Below are positions 18,498-26,966 of a stretch of DNA of 64,000 nt, piece by piece. This stretch comes from Verrucomicrobiales bacterium (GTDB lineage Bacteria > Verrucomicrobiota > Verrucomicrobiia > Limisphaerales > UBA11358): contig JAQTQB010000002.1 in assembly GCA_028712475.1 (NCBI GenBank), positions 372,001 through 436,000 of the forward strand, written 5' to 3'. The notes beneath the pieces were generated by a model. It did not search any database. It saw nothing but the letters and a program-made list of their open reading frames with translations, and had not been told where the DNA came from. Made by a program: the position numbers and the translations under genes. Positions within the stretch are counted from its first letter, which is position 1; each line of letters opens with the position of its first letter.

Positions 18498-18734
18498 ATG
18501 AGCGAACCAATCATTGCCCAGAAATCCCCCTTCGTCCAAAAAATTGAACCCGGCACCTACTTCTGGTGTGCGTGCGGCCAGTCAAAGTTGCAGCCGTTCT
18601 GCGACGGTTCGCATAAAGGCACGGGCTTCGCGCCGAAGAAGGTGGAGATCACCGAGGCCAGAACCGTGGCGTGGTGCGGCTGCAAACATTCCAAGAATGC
18701 GCCGTTCTGCGATGGCAGCCACAGCCGTTTGTAA
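18498..18734 (+). CDS. Double CDGSH-type iron-sulfur protein
   Basis: A 78-residue protein with two CDGSH motifs: CACGQSKLQPFCDGSH (about 24-39) and CGCKHSKNAPFCDGSH (about 60-75). Each motif uses three Cys and one His to bind a 2Fe-2S cluster, giving a mitoNEET-like redox or cluster-transfer protein. AAGGA precedes the ATG by a normal distance. The longer open frame that starts in SMUG is not part of the protein. It follows the glycosylase gene by 41 nt. Confidence 0.93.
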   Translation: MSEPIIAQKSPFVQKIEPGTYFWCACGQSKLQPFCDGSHKGTGFAPKKVEITEARTVAWCGCKHSKNAPFCDGSHSRL

Positions 18735-18737
18735 GAG

Positions 18738-18792
18738 ACTCTTAATCCCAATCGTTTTGGAGAGGAGAGGAATCTCGATTGGGATTAAGAGT
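18738..18792. repeat. Perfect 17-bp inverted repeat between convergent genes
   Basis: ACTCTTAATCCCAATCG at 18738-18754 and its exact reverse complement at 18776-18792, with a 21-nt purine-rich spacer. It lies between the convergent CDGSH and roadblock genes. No T run follows, so it is not a classic terminator, but it would form a stable stem in both transcripts. Confidence 0.85.
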
Positions 18793-18804
18793 GGAAGCGG
18801 CGTT

Positions 18805-19287
18805 TTACGCCTCTTTTTTGCGGAAGAATTGTCCAGTTTCGGCGACGTTCAGGATGGACAAATCAAGCCCCATTCCGGGCGCGCGTTCCTGGGCGATTTC
18901 GAGCTGGCACGCGATGCGTTTGACGGCAGGGGCGGCGAAATATTTCACGACACCCACGCCGGTCTGCGACTTGAAGATCACGACGAGCATGCAGTTGTCG
19001 TCAACATTGACGACGAAAAGGCTGAATTTTTCCCCCTGCTGGTAGATGCTGTTGAAGTTCGTCTCATTCACCAGGCCGGCGATGGTCTGGTTGGCCATGA
19101 ACGCGCCGGAAGACAGCGCGGCGATGGTGGTCAGATCGAAGTCACGCGAATCGCCCTGATGCGTGATGAGAAAGCCGCCCTTGTCAATGACCAGCGCCGA
19201 CGTGGCATCCGCCGAGGCAATAAACTCCCGGAGCGCTTCGTCGAGCCGCTGGATGTCGTCTTCGATGAGTTGTGGCAAAGTGGCCAT
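18805..19287 (-). CDS. Roadblock/LC7 domain protein (MglB-like)
   Basis: A 160-residue protein with a roadblock/LC7 domain at about residues 10-120: ATSALVIDKGGFLITHQG, then LAALSSGAFMANQTIA, then SIYQQGEKFSLFVVNVDDN and LVVIFKSQTGVGVVKYF. Members dimerise and act as GTPase-activating partners of MglA-like small GTPases. The MglA-type GTPase gene lies one base upstream (19289), so the two are a pair. A C-terminal extension of about 35 residues is absent from minimal MglB proteins. It is the last gene of a three-gene minus-strand operon. Confidence 0.88.
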   Translation of the reverse strand: MATLPQLIEDDIQRLDEALREFIASADATSALVIDKGGFLITHQGDSRDFDLTTIAALSSGAFMANQTIAGLVNETNFNSIYQQGEKFSLFVVNVDDNCMLVVIFKSQTGVGVVKYFAAPAVKRIACQLEIAQERAPGMGLDLSILNVAETGQFFRKKEA

Positions 19288-19288
19288 G

Positions 19289-19903
19289 TCATGCGTATTG
19301 CGGGACGTTTTGGTTGATGTATTTCTGGAGCAACATGCGGGTGATCATGTTCAGCGTCTCGAACACGCCTTCGCATTTGTGCGCCGTCCCAGTGAACGAC
19401 GGCACATGCATTTCGCGGTTGTTCAGCAGGTAATCCATGTATTCGACCGGCGCGGCGTTCGGCAGATCGCGCTTGTTGTATTGGAGGACGTAGGGAATTT
19501 CACCGATGTCGAGCTTCAGCGTCTTCAAGTTGTCCATCAAGTTTTGAAATGCCTCGACGTTCTCCGGCATTTTTTCGTATTGCGAATCGGCGACGAACAC
19601 GATGCCGTCCACGCCGCGCAACACGAGCTGCCGCGTGGTGTTGTAGATCACCTGGCCGGGCACGGTGTAAAGCTGGAACTTGGTCTTGAAGCCTTTGATC
19701 GTCATCGCCTCGATCGGCAAAAAGTCGAAGAAGAGCGTGCGGTCGGAACTCGTCGCAAGCGAAACGAGCTTGCCCTTGTTGCCGGCGTTGGTCTGGACGT
19801 GGTCGTGGACCTGCACGAGATTCGTCGTCTTGCCGCCCATTGCCGGGCCGTAATAGACGATTTTTACCTGCAGTTCCTTGGTCGCTTGGTTGATGATGGC
19901 CAT
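19289..19903 (-). CDS. MglA-like small GTPase
   Basis: A 204-residue Ras-like GTPase of the bacterial MglA family. The P-loop GPAMGGKTT is at 19-27, the switch II TVPGQ at 80-84 (MglA uses this form instead of the Ras DxxGQ), and the base-recognition NKRD at 143-146. In Myxococcus, MglA sets cell polarity and motility direction with MglB as GAP. The role here is unknown, since no gliding or pilus gene is in the window. The gene lies between a long roadblock-containing protein and a short roadblock protein in one operon. Confidence 0.93.
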   Translation of the reverse strand: MAIINQATKELQVKIVYYGPAMGGKTTNLVQVHDHVQTNAGNKGKLVSLATSSDRTLFFDFLPIEAMTIKGFKTKFQLYTVPGQVIYNTTRQLVLRGVDGIVFVADSQYEKMPENVEAFQNLMDNLKTLKLDIGEIPYVLQYNKRDLPNAAPVEYMDYLLNNREMHVPSFTGTAHKCEGVFETLNMITRMLLQKYINQNVPQYA

Positions 19904-19909
19904 AATAGT

Positions 19910-21601
19910 TTACATTTTTTTGCGGTCGAGAGACACGGCCAACGCGGCCAGTTGTGCGCCCGGCAAGGTTTCATTCGCCCGCCCGAACGCGGCGAAATAG
20001 ACGGCGTTCACGCGGAAAATCTTCCACGGCACGTTGCCGACGGTGAAGCTCAAATTGTTCATGTCGCCCATGCGCAATTCGCGAGAGCATTGGTTCACGC
20101 GGGCGAAAATCTGCGGAATAAAAGCCGCGAGCGTCTCGCCGTTCTGATCCGCCGGAATCTGGTTGGCGACCATGAGGCCGTCGGGCAGGGCGATGATCGC
20201 GCCCGCCACGGCCGGCAGTTCCATGGCGCGGAAAACAACCTCGCTCGGCGTGGCGGCGCGCGACAGAAAATCCGTGCCTCCCTTGCGCCTGAATTCTGAA
20301 TCTGATGTTTGCGAGTCGTCGTCGCGGGTGAAAAAATTCGTGTCCGGCGGCGGCGCAGCAACACTGGCCGCCGATGGCATTGGTGCCAGCGGAGCTGATG
20401 GCGTGGGCGGCAGCGGAGCCGCTTCAGACTGCGGGAAACCAAAGAACAGATTGGGGATTTCCTCCGAAACGGCGGCTTTTTTCTGCATATTTGCCGACCC
20501 GTTTTTCTGGGTAAAGAACAACGGCGCAAGCACCTTCAACGGCAACTCCAGTTCGAGGCCGTCATGGGCGGAGGTCGCCACCGCCGCCGACTTGATCCAT
20601 GAACGCAGATAGCGCCAGGAGAAAATTACGCGGCCACGTTTCAACGCCGGTTCAACCAGATGGATTGGCAGGGCGACCTTGGCGCCCATCAGATCCAGCA
20701 GTTCAATTTCCTGCCGCAACGCTTCCGGCCAGCCTTCGGCCAGCTCGCCCAGTGGCGCAGAAATCGTCGGCTGCGACTGCTCCGGCAAAGCCGCCATCGG
20801 AGGAACTGGTGTGGCGGATGCAGGCGGAACAGGCGCAGCTGAAATGATGGGGGCCTGGGGTGCAACGCTGGCGTGGCCGTTGGTGGCCGGCAGGTTCCAG
20901 CGCGGCGTAAATCCCGGCGGCGGCGGCGCGACGGGCGGCGGCTGCACGGACGCTTCCGGGACCGGCGCGAACCGCGAGAGCGGAATGGCGGCGGGCGGCG
21001 GCGTGGCGGGCGGCGCTTTCATCTGCTTGGTGGAAATGGTCAGCCCCTGCCCGCCTGCGCTGAACGGGCTGGCGATATCGTCCGAAAGCTCGGCCTGTTG
21101 TTTTTGCGCGGAGCGGCGTGCCAGCAGCGCAGGATTGATCTGTGCCAGAATCTGGTTCAAGGGCAGCGTCACCGGTTTGGCATCGCATTCACCGGCGAAA
21201 CTGGCAAACACGCCGGGCGCGAGCTGGCGCAATTCGCCGAAAGTGATTTTGACCGAGCCGGTCGCCAGTTGCGCGAGGACTTTTTCCACCGGCAGCGAAA
21301 TCATCATGCCCATGGTGTTCGCACCCACGATTTTGGCGCGCAAATCCAGCGGCAGCGCCGTCAGGATGGGGGTCACGGGCAGCTGGATTTCGTCGGGACT
21401 GGCCGGAGCGGGCGGCGGCGGGGCGGAAACGGGGGCGGGGGCGGGCGACACCGGTTGCCGTAAAGTGGCGGGTGACTGAACCGCAGCCGTCCGTGTGGCG
21501 GAGACAGGGCGTGACGTTATTGGTGCGACCGGCTCGTCATCATCGAAACGACGCAACAAACCCCGGAGGAACCCCGCAAATTTTAATCTCACGACACTCA
21601 T
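19910..21601 (-). CDS. Long Pro-rich protein with duplicated module and C-terminal roadblock-like domain
   Basis: A 563-residue cytoplasmic protein. An N-terminal linker rich in Pro and Ala is followed by two related modules, at about 72-165 and 285-365. Each module has a conserved Leu-Pro strand, then GxVxF and LR (VKITFGELRQ; RVIFSWRYLR), then a second Leu-Pro-Leu strand. Pro/Ala-rich linkers separate them. The last 110 residues (VAGAIIALPDGLMVANQI to YFAAFGRANETLP) look like a roadblock/LC7 domain. It begins the operon with MglA 6 nt downstream, so it is likely a scaffold or regulator of that GTPase. I know no characterised homologue of the modules. Confidence 0.75.
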   Translation of the reverse strand: MSVVRLKFAGFLRGLLRRFDDDEPVAPITSRPVSATRTAAVQSPATLRQPVSPAPAPVSAPPPPAPASPDEIQLPVTPILTALPLDLRAKIVGANTMGMMISLPVEKVLAQLATGSVKITFGELRQLAPGVFASFAGECDAKPVTLPLNQILAQINPALLARRSAQKQQAELSDDIASPFSAGGQGLTISTKQMKAPPATPPPAAIPLSRFAPVPEASVQPPPVAPPPPGFTPRWNLPATNGHASVAPQAPIISAAPVPPASATPVPPMAALPEQSQPTISAPLGELAEGWPEALRQEIELLDLMGAKVALPIHLVEPALKRGRVIFSWRYLRSWIKSAAVATSAHDGLELELPLKVLAPLFFTQKNGSANMQKKAAVSEEIPNLFFGFPQSEAAPLPPTPSAPLAPMPSAASVAAPPPDTNFFTRDDDSQTSDSEFRRKGGTDFLSRAATPSEVVFRAMELPAVAGAIIALPDGLMVANQIPADQNGETLAAFIPQIFARVNQCSRELRMGDMNNLSFTVGNVPWKIFRVNAVYFAAFGRANETLPGAQLAALAVSLDRKKM

Positions 21602-21783
21602 GTTTGGTTGATGACCAGCCTGCTCGGACGGTCTGCCGTGGTTTTAGCAAATACCGCGCCACGGTTAATTTTTTCCCTGATTCAGCCGGAGAGTTTTTTT
21701 TTTGGCGGATTGGGACGCAAAACTTGTCTCATCATGGGACTGGCGGACCGGGCGGCTGTCCAGATTGAGGGATAAAATTTAGT

Positions 21784-21789
21784 TATAAT
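21784..21789 (+). promoter_or_regulatory. Possible -10 box for the receiver-DUF4388 operon
   Basis: TATAAT lies 98 nt before the start of the response-regulator gene, in the 285-bp region between the two divergent signalling operons. No good -35 hexamer sits at the usual distance; TTGAGG is only 13 nt upstream. The rest of this region holds a run of Ts near 21691 and no gene. Confidence 0.35.
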
Positions 21790-21886
21790 GCGGGTTTGCA
21801 TTGGGAACAGCGATTGCTGTCGGAAGAGAAATGATTTTCGCACTTGTATTTATAACGATTCGGCGGTAGCCGTTGACGCCATTGGA

Positions 21887-22957
21887 ATGGATGCGCCACA
21901 TAAAATCCTGATTTTGGACGACGACACCGACTGGCTCGAGCTGTGCCGTGAAATCTTCACGCATCTGCCGAGCGGCCCGGAAATCCGCACTGCGTCCTCC
22001 AGTCCGCGCGCGCTGGCGATGCTGGAATCTGAACCGTTCCGGCTGTTGATCTGCGATCTGAAAATGCCGCGCATGGATGGATTGCAGGTGCTCTCAATCG
22101 TCCGCCGCCGGTTTCCCCAGTTGCGCACGGTCGTTTTGAGCGGGCTGGAAGATGAGGAATTCCGCTCCCGCGCCTACGCGCTGGGCGTGGATTTGTTCTG
22201 GCTCAAAACCGACATGCAGCGGAACTCCAAAATGTTCATGGAGTGTCTGGAATCACTTTTGGGGCGCGATGCCGACGGCGGCTTTCGCGGCATCCAGAGC
22301 AAAAGCCTCATGGACATCATCCAGATGGAATCGCTCTCGCGCAATTCCACCGTCCTGCGGATCACCCGCGGGCCGCTCGTGGCGAAACTGTGGCTGCAGG
22401 ACGGCGAAGTGATTGACGCCGAAGCCGAGGGCGCGTGCGGCGAAGTGGCGTTCCGCCGGATTCTCGCGTGGAAATCCGGCACGTTTGAAAATCTGCCGCC
22501 CGAACCGGACCGCCCGCGCACCATCACCAAACCCATCAACGCCCTGCTGCTCGAGTCCGCGCAGACCATGGATGAAAATGCGAACCCTTCCAGCGAGACC
22601 CAGTTCATTGACGCCAGCCACCGCAAGACGATCTGGAAACTTTCCCTGCTCATGCGCGAAGGCGCGGAATTTGTCGTCGCCGTCCCGCCTGACGGCATGG
22701 GCGAACCCGAAGCGCTCGGCACACAATCCACCGAGCAGCTCGCCGCCTGGACCCGGCACGCGGCGAAAATCGCCAAAAAGCTTGGCGAGAAGATTGAAGC
22801 CGGCCCGCTCTCGCACATCGCCGGGCACAACCTGGAAAAACAGTTCATGGTTCTGCCGCATGGCGAAAAAACCTTTCTCGTCGGCTGGCCGCCCGGCGCC
22901 GCCGCCAATAACCTGCTCGAACAGAGCAAAAAACTCACCGCCTCATGGGATTCCTAA
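21887..22957 (+). CDS. Receiver domain + DUF4388 response regulator
   Basis: A 356-residue protein. Residues 1-120 form a receiver domain with acidic pocket Asp11-Asp13, phospho-acceptor Asp57 (LLICDLKMPRMDG) and Lys107. Residues about 130-235 are a DUF4388 (PATAN-like) domain: IIQMESLSRNSTVLRI and LWLQDGEVIDAEA. A C-terminal domain of about 110 residues has no match I know. DUF4388 proteins often pair with MglA/roadblock systems. I chose the ATG at 21887 since the receiver begins there. It opens an operon divergent from the MglA operon. Confidence 0.87.
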   Translation: MDAPHKILILDDDTDWLELCREIFTHLPSGPEIRTASSSPRALAMLESEPFRLLICDLKMPRMDGLQVLSIVRRRFPQLRTVVLSGLEDEEFRSRAYALGVDLFWLKTDMQRNSKMFMECLESLLGRDADGGFRGIQSKSLMDIIQMESLSRNSTVLRITRGPLVAKLWLQDGEVIDAEAEGACGEVAFRRILAWKSGTFENLPPEPDRPRTITKPINALLLESAQTMDENANPSSETQFIDASHRKTIWKLSLLMREGAEFVVAVPPDGMGEPEALGTQSTEQLAAWTRHAAKIAKKLGEKIEAGPLSHIAGHNLEKQFMVLPHGEKTFLVGWPPGAAANNLLEQSKKLTASWDS

Positions 22958-23259
22958 AAGAACTTTTACAAGGGTTCCGTTCGAGCGCCGCCATCCAGCA
23001 GCTGCCGGCCGGCAGCATGACCGTGGATCGCAACGGACACGTCGTCGTCACCACCGTTTCCTCGGCGTATCCCAAGGACTTGCTCGAAGAGATCGGCGGC
23101 GACGTTGTGTCCTTGTTCAGCGAAGCCCGCGCCGCGCAGATGACCCTGGCCGAAGTCAGCTTCCATTTCGGCAGCCTCCGCATCACCGCCCGCGAACTGC
23201 GCAGCGGCGCCATCATTTTCCTTTCCCCGCAGACCAAACACTCACCCATGAAAAATTAA
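22945..23259 (+). CDS. Short roadblock-like protein
   Basis: A 104-residue protein starting 13 nt inside the end of the receiver gene, so translation is probably coupled. Its sequence (SMTVDRNGHVVVTTVSSAYP, then VVSLFSEARAAQMTLAEVSF, then ITARELRSGAIIFLSP) resembles a compact roadblock/LC7 domain. It may dimerise with the other roadblock proteins or bind the MglA GTPase. Assignment is by eye only. The last few residues are polar and lie outside the fold. Confidence 0.65.
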   Translation: MGFLKELLQGFRSSAAIQQLPAGSMTVDRNGHVVVTTVSSAYPKDLLEEIGGDVVSLFSEARAAQMTLAEVSFHFGSLRITARELRSGAIIFLSPQTKHSPMKN

Positions 23260-23266
23260 AACGATT

Positions 23267-23659
23267 ATGACAGCCAAAGAACTCAACCAACTGGTCACCC
23301 AGATCGAAACTCACATCGAGTGCTGGAAACAATTCAACCACTTCATCACCGTCGCCCGCGCCAAAAAATTCGGGCCGGCGGAGGAAAACCATTTCCTCGA
23401 GCTCAAAAGCGTCATCGCGCAAGAGCTGGAAGTGATCTTCGCCCGCGTTGAAGCCGTCTCGCCTTCGCGCGACGAAATCCTCGGCCTCGTCGGCAACGCC
23501 CCGTCATTGCGCTTTTTGAGCGAGATGAACGAGGGCGCCCTGCGCAACCTCGAAAGCCAGTGGCACAGGGTTTACATCGGCTGGCACTCGATTCTGGGCC
23601 AGCTCAAGGTGAAGCAGACCACCGAGGAAACCAAAACTTTCTGGGGCAAAAAGAAGTGA
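23267..23659 (+). CDS. Helical hypothetical protein of the MglA/roadblock locus
   Basis: A 130-residue all-helical soluble protein with no family I recognise. It starts 8 nt after the short roadblock gene and ends the operon. Two amphipathic helices (about 5-30 and 42-65) and a second pair near the C-terminus suggest a coiled or four-helix fold. Position alone links it to the signalling block. The C-terminus is lysine-rich. Confidence 0.7.
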   Translation: MTAKELNQLVTQIETHIECWKQFNHFITVARAKKFGPAEENHFLELKSVIAQELEVIFARVEAVSPSRDEILGLVGNAPSLRFLSEMNEGALRNLESQWHRVYIGWHSILGQLKVKQTTEETKTFWGKKK

Positions 23660-23721
23660 ACCCGCGCCGCGCGCCAGTTTTATTGCTTGCCCGGCGGTTG
23701 GATTTAACGTCCAAATGATTC

Positions 23722-24513
23722 ATGCCTGACTGGATTGTCGCCATCATTTTGGGGTTGATTGAAGGAATCACCGAGTTCATCCCCGTCTCCTCCACCGGCC
23801 ATCTGCTTATTGCCGAGCATTGGCTGCCACGCCAGAGCGACCTCTTCAACGTCGTCATCCAATGCGGCGCGGTCATCGCCGTCCTGCCGCTCTTCCCGCA
23901 GCGCCTCTATAAATTTGTCTTTGAACTCGGCGACAAGGAAACGCAAGACTACCTCTTGAAAATCCTCGTCGCCTTCGCCATCACCGGTGCGGGCGGAGTG
24001 GCCCTTGACCACTTCAACGTCAAATTGCCGGAAGCACTCGCGCCCGTCGCATGGGCTTTGCTCATCGGCGGCATCGCGTTTCTCGCGGTGGAATTTTTTC
24101 TCCGCGGCAAAAAATTAAACAGTGAAATCACCTGGACAATCGTCCTCGCCGTTGGCCTCGGCCAGCTCGTTGCCGCGATTTTTCCCGGCACTTCCCGCTC
24201 CGGCTCGACAATCTTATTTTCCCTGCTGCTCGGCTTGAGCCGCCCTGCCGCGACGGAATTCTCCTTTCTCGTCGGCATCCCGACGATGCTGGCGGCGGGC
24301 GCGCTGAAAATTTTCAGGGCGCTGCATCATCCCAGCCCGCTCGCGCCGCACGAAAATTGGGGAATGCTCCTGCTCGCCACCGTCGTGGCCGCCGTCGTCT
24401 CCTTCATCGCCGTGAAATGGCTGCTGCGCTATGTGCAGACACACACGTTCAACGCCTTCGGCTGGTATCGAATTGCGCTTGCCGTGGTGATTTTTATTTT
24501 CCTGATGAAATAA
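23722..24513 (+). CDS. uppP: Undecaprenyl-diphosphate phosphatase
   Basis: A 263-residue polytopic membrane enzyme (BacA/UppP) that recycles undecaprenyl pyrophosphate to the monophosphate carrier for peptidoglycan and O-antigen synthesis. It has the two signature motifs: GLIEGITEFIPVSSTGHL near residues 11-28 (catalytic Glu and His) and PGTSRSGSTI near residue 156. About eight transmembrane helices are predicted by eye. Confidence 0.95.
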   Translation: MPDWIVAIILGLIEGITEFIPVSSTGHLLIAEHWLPRQSDLFNVVIQCGAVIAVLPLFPQRLYKFVFELGDKETQDYLLKILVAFAITGAGGVALDHFNVKLPEALAPVAWALLIGGIAFLAVEFFLRGKKLNSEITWTIVLAVGLGQLVAAIFPGTSRSGSTILFSLLLGLSRPAATEFSFLVGIPTMLAAGALKIFRALHHPSPLAPHENWGMLLLATVVAAVVSFIAVKWLLRYVQTHTFNAFGWYRIALAVVIFIFLMK

Positions 24514-24616
24514 ACGCAGAGGCGCAGAGGGCGAGGAGAAAAGCAGAGTTTTTGACAAGGTGATAATTCGGGAATCCTTTACCCTCTTTTCTGCGGCTCT
24601 TTGCGCCTCTGCATTA
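24513..24616. repeat. Tandem-word palindrome (CGCAGAGG words)
   Basis: Left arm ACGCAGAGGCGCAGAGGGCG and right arm CTTTGCGCCTCTGCATT are imperfect reverse complements built of CGCAGAGG words. It fills the gap between uppP and the convergent LysM gene, directly at the uppP stop codon. Confidence 0.75.
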
Positions 24617-24634
24617 ATCCGATTCGCCTGCCGT

Positions 24635-25216
24635 TTACTTCGCCGACGGGTCGGGGATGAAAATTTTCTTCCCGACAATCAACGCGTTGGGATTCAATCC
24701 CGGATTTGCCGCGATAATCTGCGCCGTCGTCACCTTGACGCCCTGATCATGATACGCCTTGGCGATCGCCGACAATGTATCGCCGGGATGGATTTCGTAA
24801 TCGTAACCCTTCTGCTTGCCGCCCGGAGACTGGGCGGGGGCCGGAGTGTCGTTTGAAACCACCGGCGGTTTGCGGGTGGAACCGCCGCCGGCTTTGGCGA
24901 GTTTCTCGATGGCTTTCAGAATCTGCTCGTTGTCGGCCTGCCGCTTCTTGTCAATCTCCTGGACCTGCGCCGCAAGTTTCTTCAAGTCGTCCGCGCTCGC
25001 GCTGTCATTCACGGCAGGCTGGTTCAGCTTGTCGCGCAGATCGCTGATCTCCTTTTCCAGCGCGGCCATGCGTTTGGCCTGCGCGGCCTGCGCTTCAAGC
25101 ATGTCCTGGATCTGGCCGGACAATTTGCCGATCTGCTCCTGTGTGGCGGCGTCCTGTCCGCGCGCCGCGCAAACCGTGAAAGCCAGCAGGAAAACCCAAA
25201 ATGAAATCTTTCTCAT
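24635..25216 (-). CDS. Exported coiled-coil LysM protein
   Basis: A 193-residue protein with a signal peptide (cleavage near residue 20), a coiled coil at about 25-110 (repeats of IGKLSGQIQDMLEAQ type heptads), a Pro/Thr linker, and a C-terminal LysM domain at about 140-190 (YEIHPGDTLSAIAKAYHDQG and NPNALIVGKKIFIP). It should bind peptidoglycan in the periplasm and may tether or brace envelope components. It lies 55 nt downstream of the DUF1015 gene on the same strand. Confidence 0.9.
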   Translation of the reverse strand: MRKISFWVFLLAFTVCAARGQDAATQEQIGKLSGQIQDMLEAQAAQAKRMAALEKEISDLRDKLNQPAVNDSASADDLKKLAAQVQEIDKKRQADNEQILKAIEKLAKAGGGSTRKPPVVSNDTPAPAQSPGGKQKGYDYEIHPGDTLSAIAKAYHDQGVKVTTAQIIAANPGLNPNALIVGKKIFIPDPSAK

Positions 25217-25271
25217 GCGCCGAAAATAAACCTCTTCGCAGCGACGTCAAGGTGAAGTGCAGGGGCTGTGT

Positions 25272-26486
25272 TCAAATCATGTGGCAGAACATCGCGTCGC
25301 GGAGCTTTGGCTCGAACCAGGTGCTTTTCGGAGGCATGATGCCGCCCGCGTCGGCGATGCTCATCAAATCCTCGATGCTCGTCGGGAACATCGAGAATGC
25401 GCAGGCATATTCACCGCTGTTCACCAGCTTCTCCAGTTCCGCCGTGCCGCGGATGCCGCCGACGAAATTGATCCGCTTGCTCGTGCGCGGATCGTCAATG
25501 CCGAACAGCGGCGCGAGAATCTGTTTTTGCAGCAGCGTCACGTCGAGCTTTTCAATCGGGTCGTTGCTGGCGGTGAGTTTTGGCTTGAACGTGAGCGTGT
25601 GCCAGCGGTGGTTCATGAAAAATCCCAGCTCGTGCTTGCGCGTCGGCGTGGCGCTGCCGAGGCGGACGATGTTAAAAACCTCCTCCAGCTTTTTCAGCAG
25701 CCCGGCGGACGTGAGGCCGTTCAAATCTTTCAGCACCCGGTTGTAGGGCAGGATCTGCATCTGGTTGTGCGGAAAGATGACCGTGAGAAATTGTCCGCTG
25801 TGGCCGGCACCCTGGCGCGTCTGAAACACCCGCGCCGCCGCCGCGCTGCGATGATGTCCGTCGGCGATATACAGAAACGGAATCTGCGCGAACTGCGCTT
25901 CGATGAAATTAATTCCCTCCGCATCGGCCACCGTCCATGAAGCGTGACGCACGCCGTCCTTGCCCGTGAAATCCACGGCGGGCGGCTCGGAGATTTTCTT
26001 TGCGACAAATTCATCGAACGCGGCGCTGGCGCGGTAAGTCAGAAACACCGGGCCGGTCTGTGAATCCAACGCCTCGATGTGGCGCACGCGGTCGTCTTCC
26101 TTGTCCGGGCGTGTGAACTCATGCTTCTTGATGATGCCACGCAAGTATTCTTCACAGCTCGCCGCCGCCACGAGGCCGGTCTGAACGTGTTTGCCCATTA
26201 TTTGCCGGTAAAGATAAAAACACGGCTGCGAATCCTGCTGGAGCGCGCCTTGGGAAATGAGTTTTTGGAAATTCTCCCGGCCCTTCGCATAGACCGCCCC
26301 TGAATAGAGGTCGGTGCCCGGCGGAAGATCAATCTCCGGTTTGCTGACGTGCAGGAAGCTCAACGGATTGCCCGCCGCCATCTGCCGCGCTTCGTCCGAG
26401 GACATGACGTCGTAGGGCAGTTCGCAGATCTGGGCGGCAAGTTCGGGTTTGGGTCGCAGGGCGGCAAAAGGTTTTATCGTAGCCAT
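25272..26486 (-). CDS. DUF1015 family protein
   Basis: A 404-residue soluble protein of the DUF1015 (HpaP-like uncharacterised) family: IKPFAALRPKPELAAQICELPYDVMSS at the start, in the form common to the family, then IADGHHR (about 209-215) and LPYNRVLKDL. The conserved IADGHHRSAAAA suggests an active site, but no reaction is established. I chose the ATG at 26486, directly before the family start. The longer frame upstream crosses the rpmB gene. Confidence 0.9.
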   Translation of the reverse strand: MATIKPFAALRPKPELAAQICELPYDVMSSDEARQMAAGNPLSFLHVSKPEIDLPPGTDLYSGAVYAKGRENFQKLISQGALQQDSQPCFYLYRQIMGKHVQTGLVAAASCEEYLRGIIKKHEFTRPDKEDDRVRHIEALDSQTGPVFLTYRASAAFDEFVAKKISEPPAVDFTGKDGVRHASWTVADAEGINFIEAQFAQIPFLYIADGHHRSAAAARVFQTRQGAGHSGQFLTVIFPHNQMQILPYNRVLKDLNGLTSAGLLKKLEEVFNIVRLGSATPTRKHELGFFMNHRWHTLTFKPKLTASNDPIEKLDVTLLQKQILAPLFGIDDPRTSKRINFVGGIRGTAELEKLVNSGEYACAFSMFPTSIEDLMSIADAGGIMPPKSTWFEPKLRDAMFCHMI

Positions 26487-26548
26487 AAAAGCGTCGCGAA
26501 GATACGGTTGGCGCAGGCCAAAGGCACGCAAATTTGCTGAAATAATGC

Positions 26549-26576
26549 TTGCAACGCAGCGCGCGGCGGCTAGTCT
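26549..26576 (+). promoter_or_regulatory. Possible rpmB promoter
   Basis: TTGCAA at 26549-26554 and TAGTCT at 26571-26576 with 16-bp spacing, about 28 nt before the rpmB start. Both hexamers are weak matches to the sigma-70 consensus, so this is tentative. Confidence 0.3.
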
Positions 26577-26603
26577 GTGCGGCCTTTTAACAAAAGAAAT
26601 TTT

Positions 26604-26876
26604 ATGGCAAGAATCTGTGAATTGACCGGCAAACGCCCGATGAAAGGCAGCATCATCTGGCGCAGTGGTAAATCGAAGAAAAGCGGCGGCATCGGCACGC
26701 ACATCACCGCCATCACCAAGCGCAAGTTTCATGTGAACCTGCAGCGGGTGAAAGCCAAGCTGCCCAGCGGCGAAGTCCGCTACATCCGCGTGGCGGCCAG
26801 CGCGATCAAAAACGGCCTCGTCACCAAGGCGCCCAAGCGCACCTGGAAAAAAGGCGACGAAGCCAAGAAGGCTTAA
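26604..26876 (+). CDS. rpmB: 50S ribosomal protein L28
   Basis: A 90-residue basic protein. It starts with ARICELTGKRPMKGSIIWRSG and carries KRKFHVNLQRVK, both typical of L28. It is a small surface protein of the large subunit near the E site. A stem-loop terminator follows at 26906. It is transcribed alone, opposite to its neighbours. Confidence 0.93.
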   Translation: MARICELTGKRPMKGSIIWRSGKSKKSGGIGTHITAITKRKFHVNLQRVKAKLPSGEVRYIRVAASAIKNGLVTKAPKRTWKKGDEAKKA

Positions 26877-26905
26877 GCCGGAACGAGAAGAGAGAATTGA
26901 AGATG

Positions 26906-26940
26906 GAGGATGGCGTGAAAGCGCCATCCTCTTTCTGTTT
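26906..26940 (+). terminator. Stem-loop terminator of rpmB, also a tandem-word element
   Basis: Perfect 10-bp stem GAGGATGGCG / CGCCATCCTC with a 6-nt loop, then a pyrimidine-rich tail (TTTCTGTTT). Flanking DNA repeats TGGAGGATGG/CCATCCTC words to about 26964, like other tandem-word borders in the window. Confidence 0.7.
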
Positions 26941-26966
26941 CCATCCTCAATCTTCCATCTTCGCCT

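Noticed and set aside
21691-21700. T run as terminator
   Set aside because: No stem precedes the T run; it lies in the divergent promoter region.
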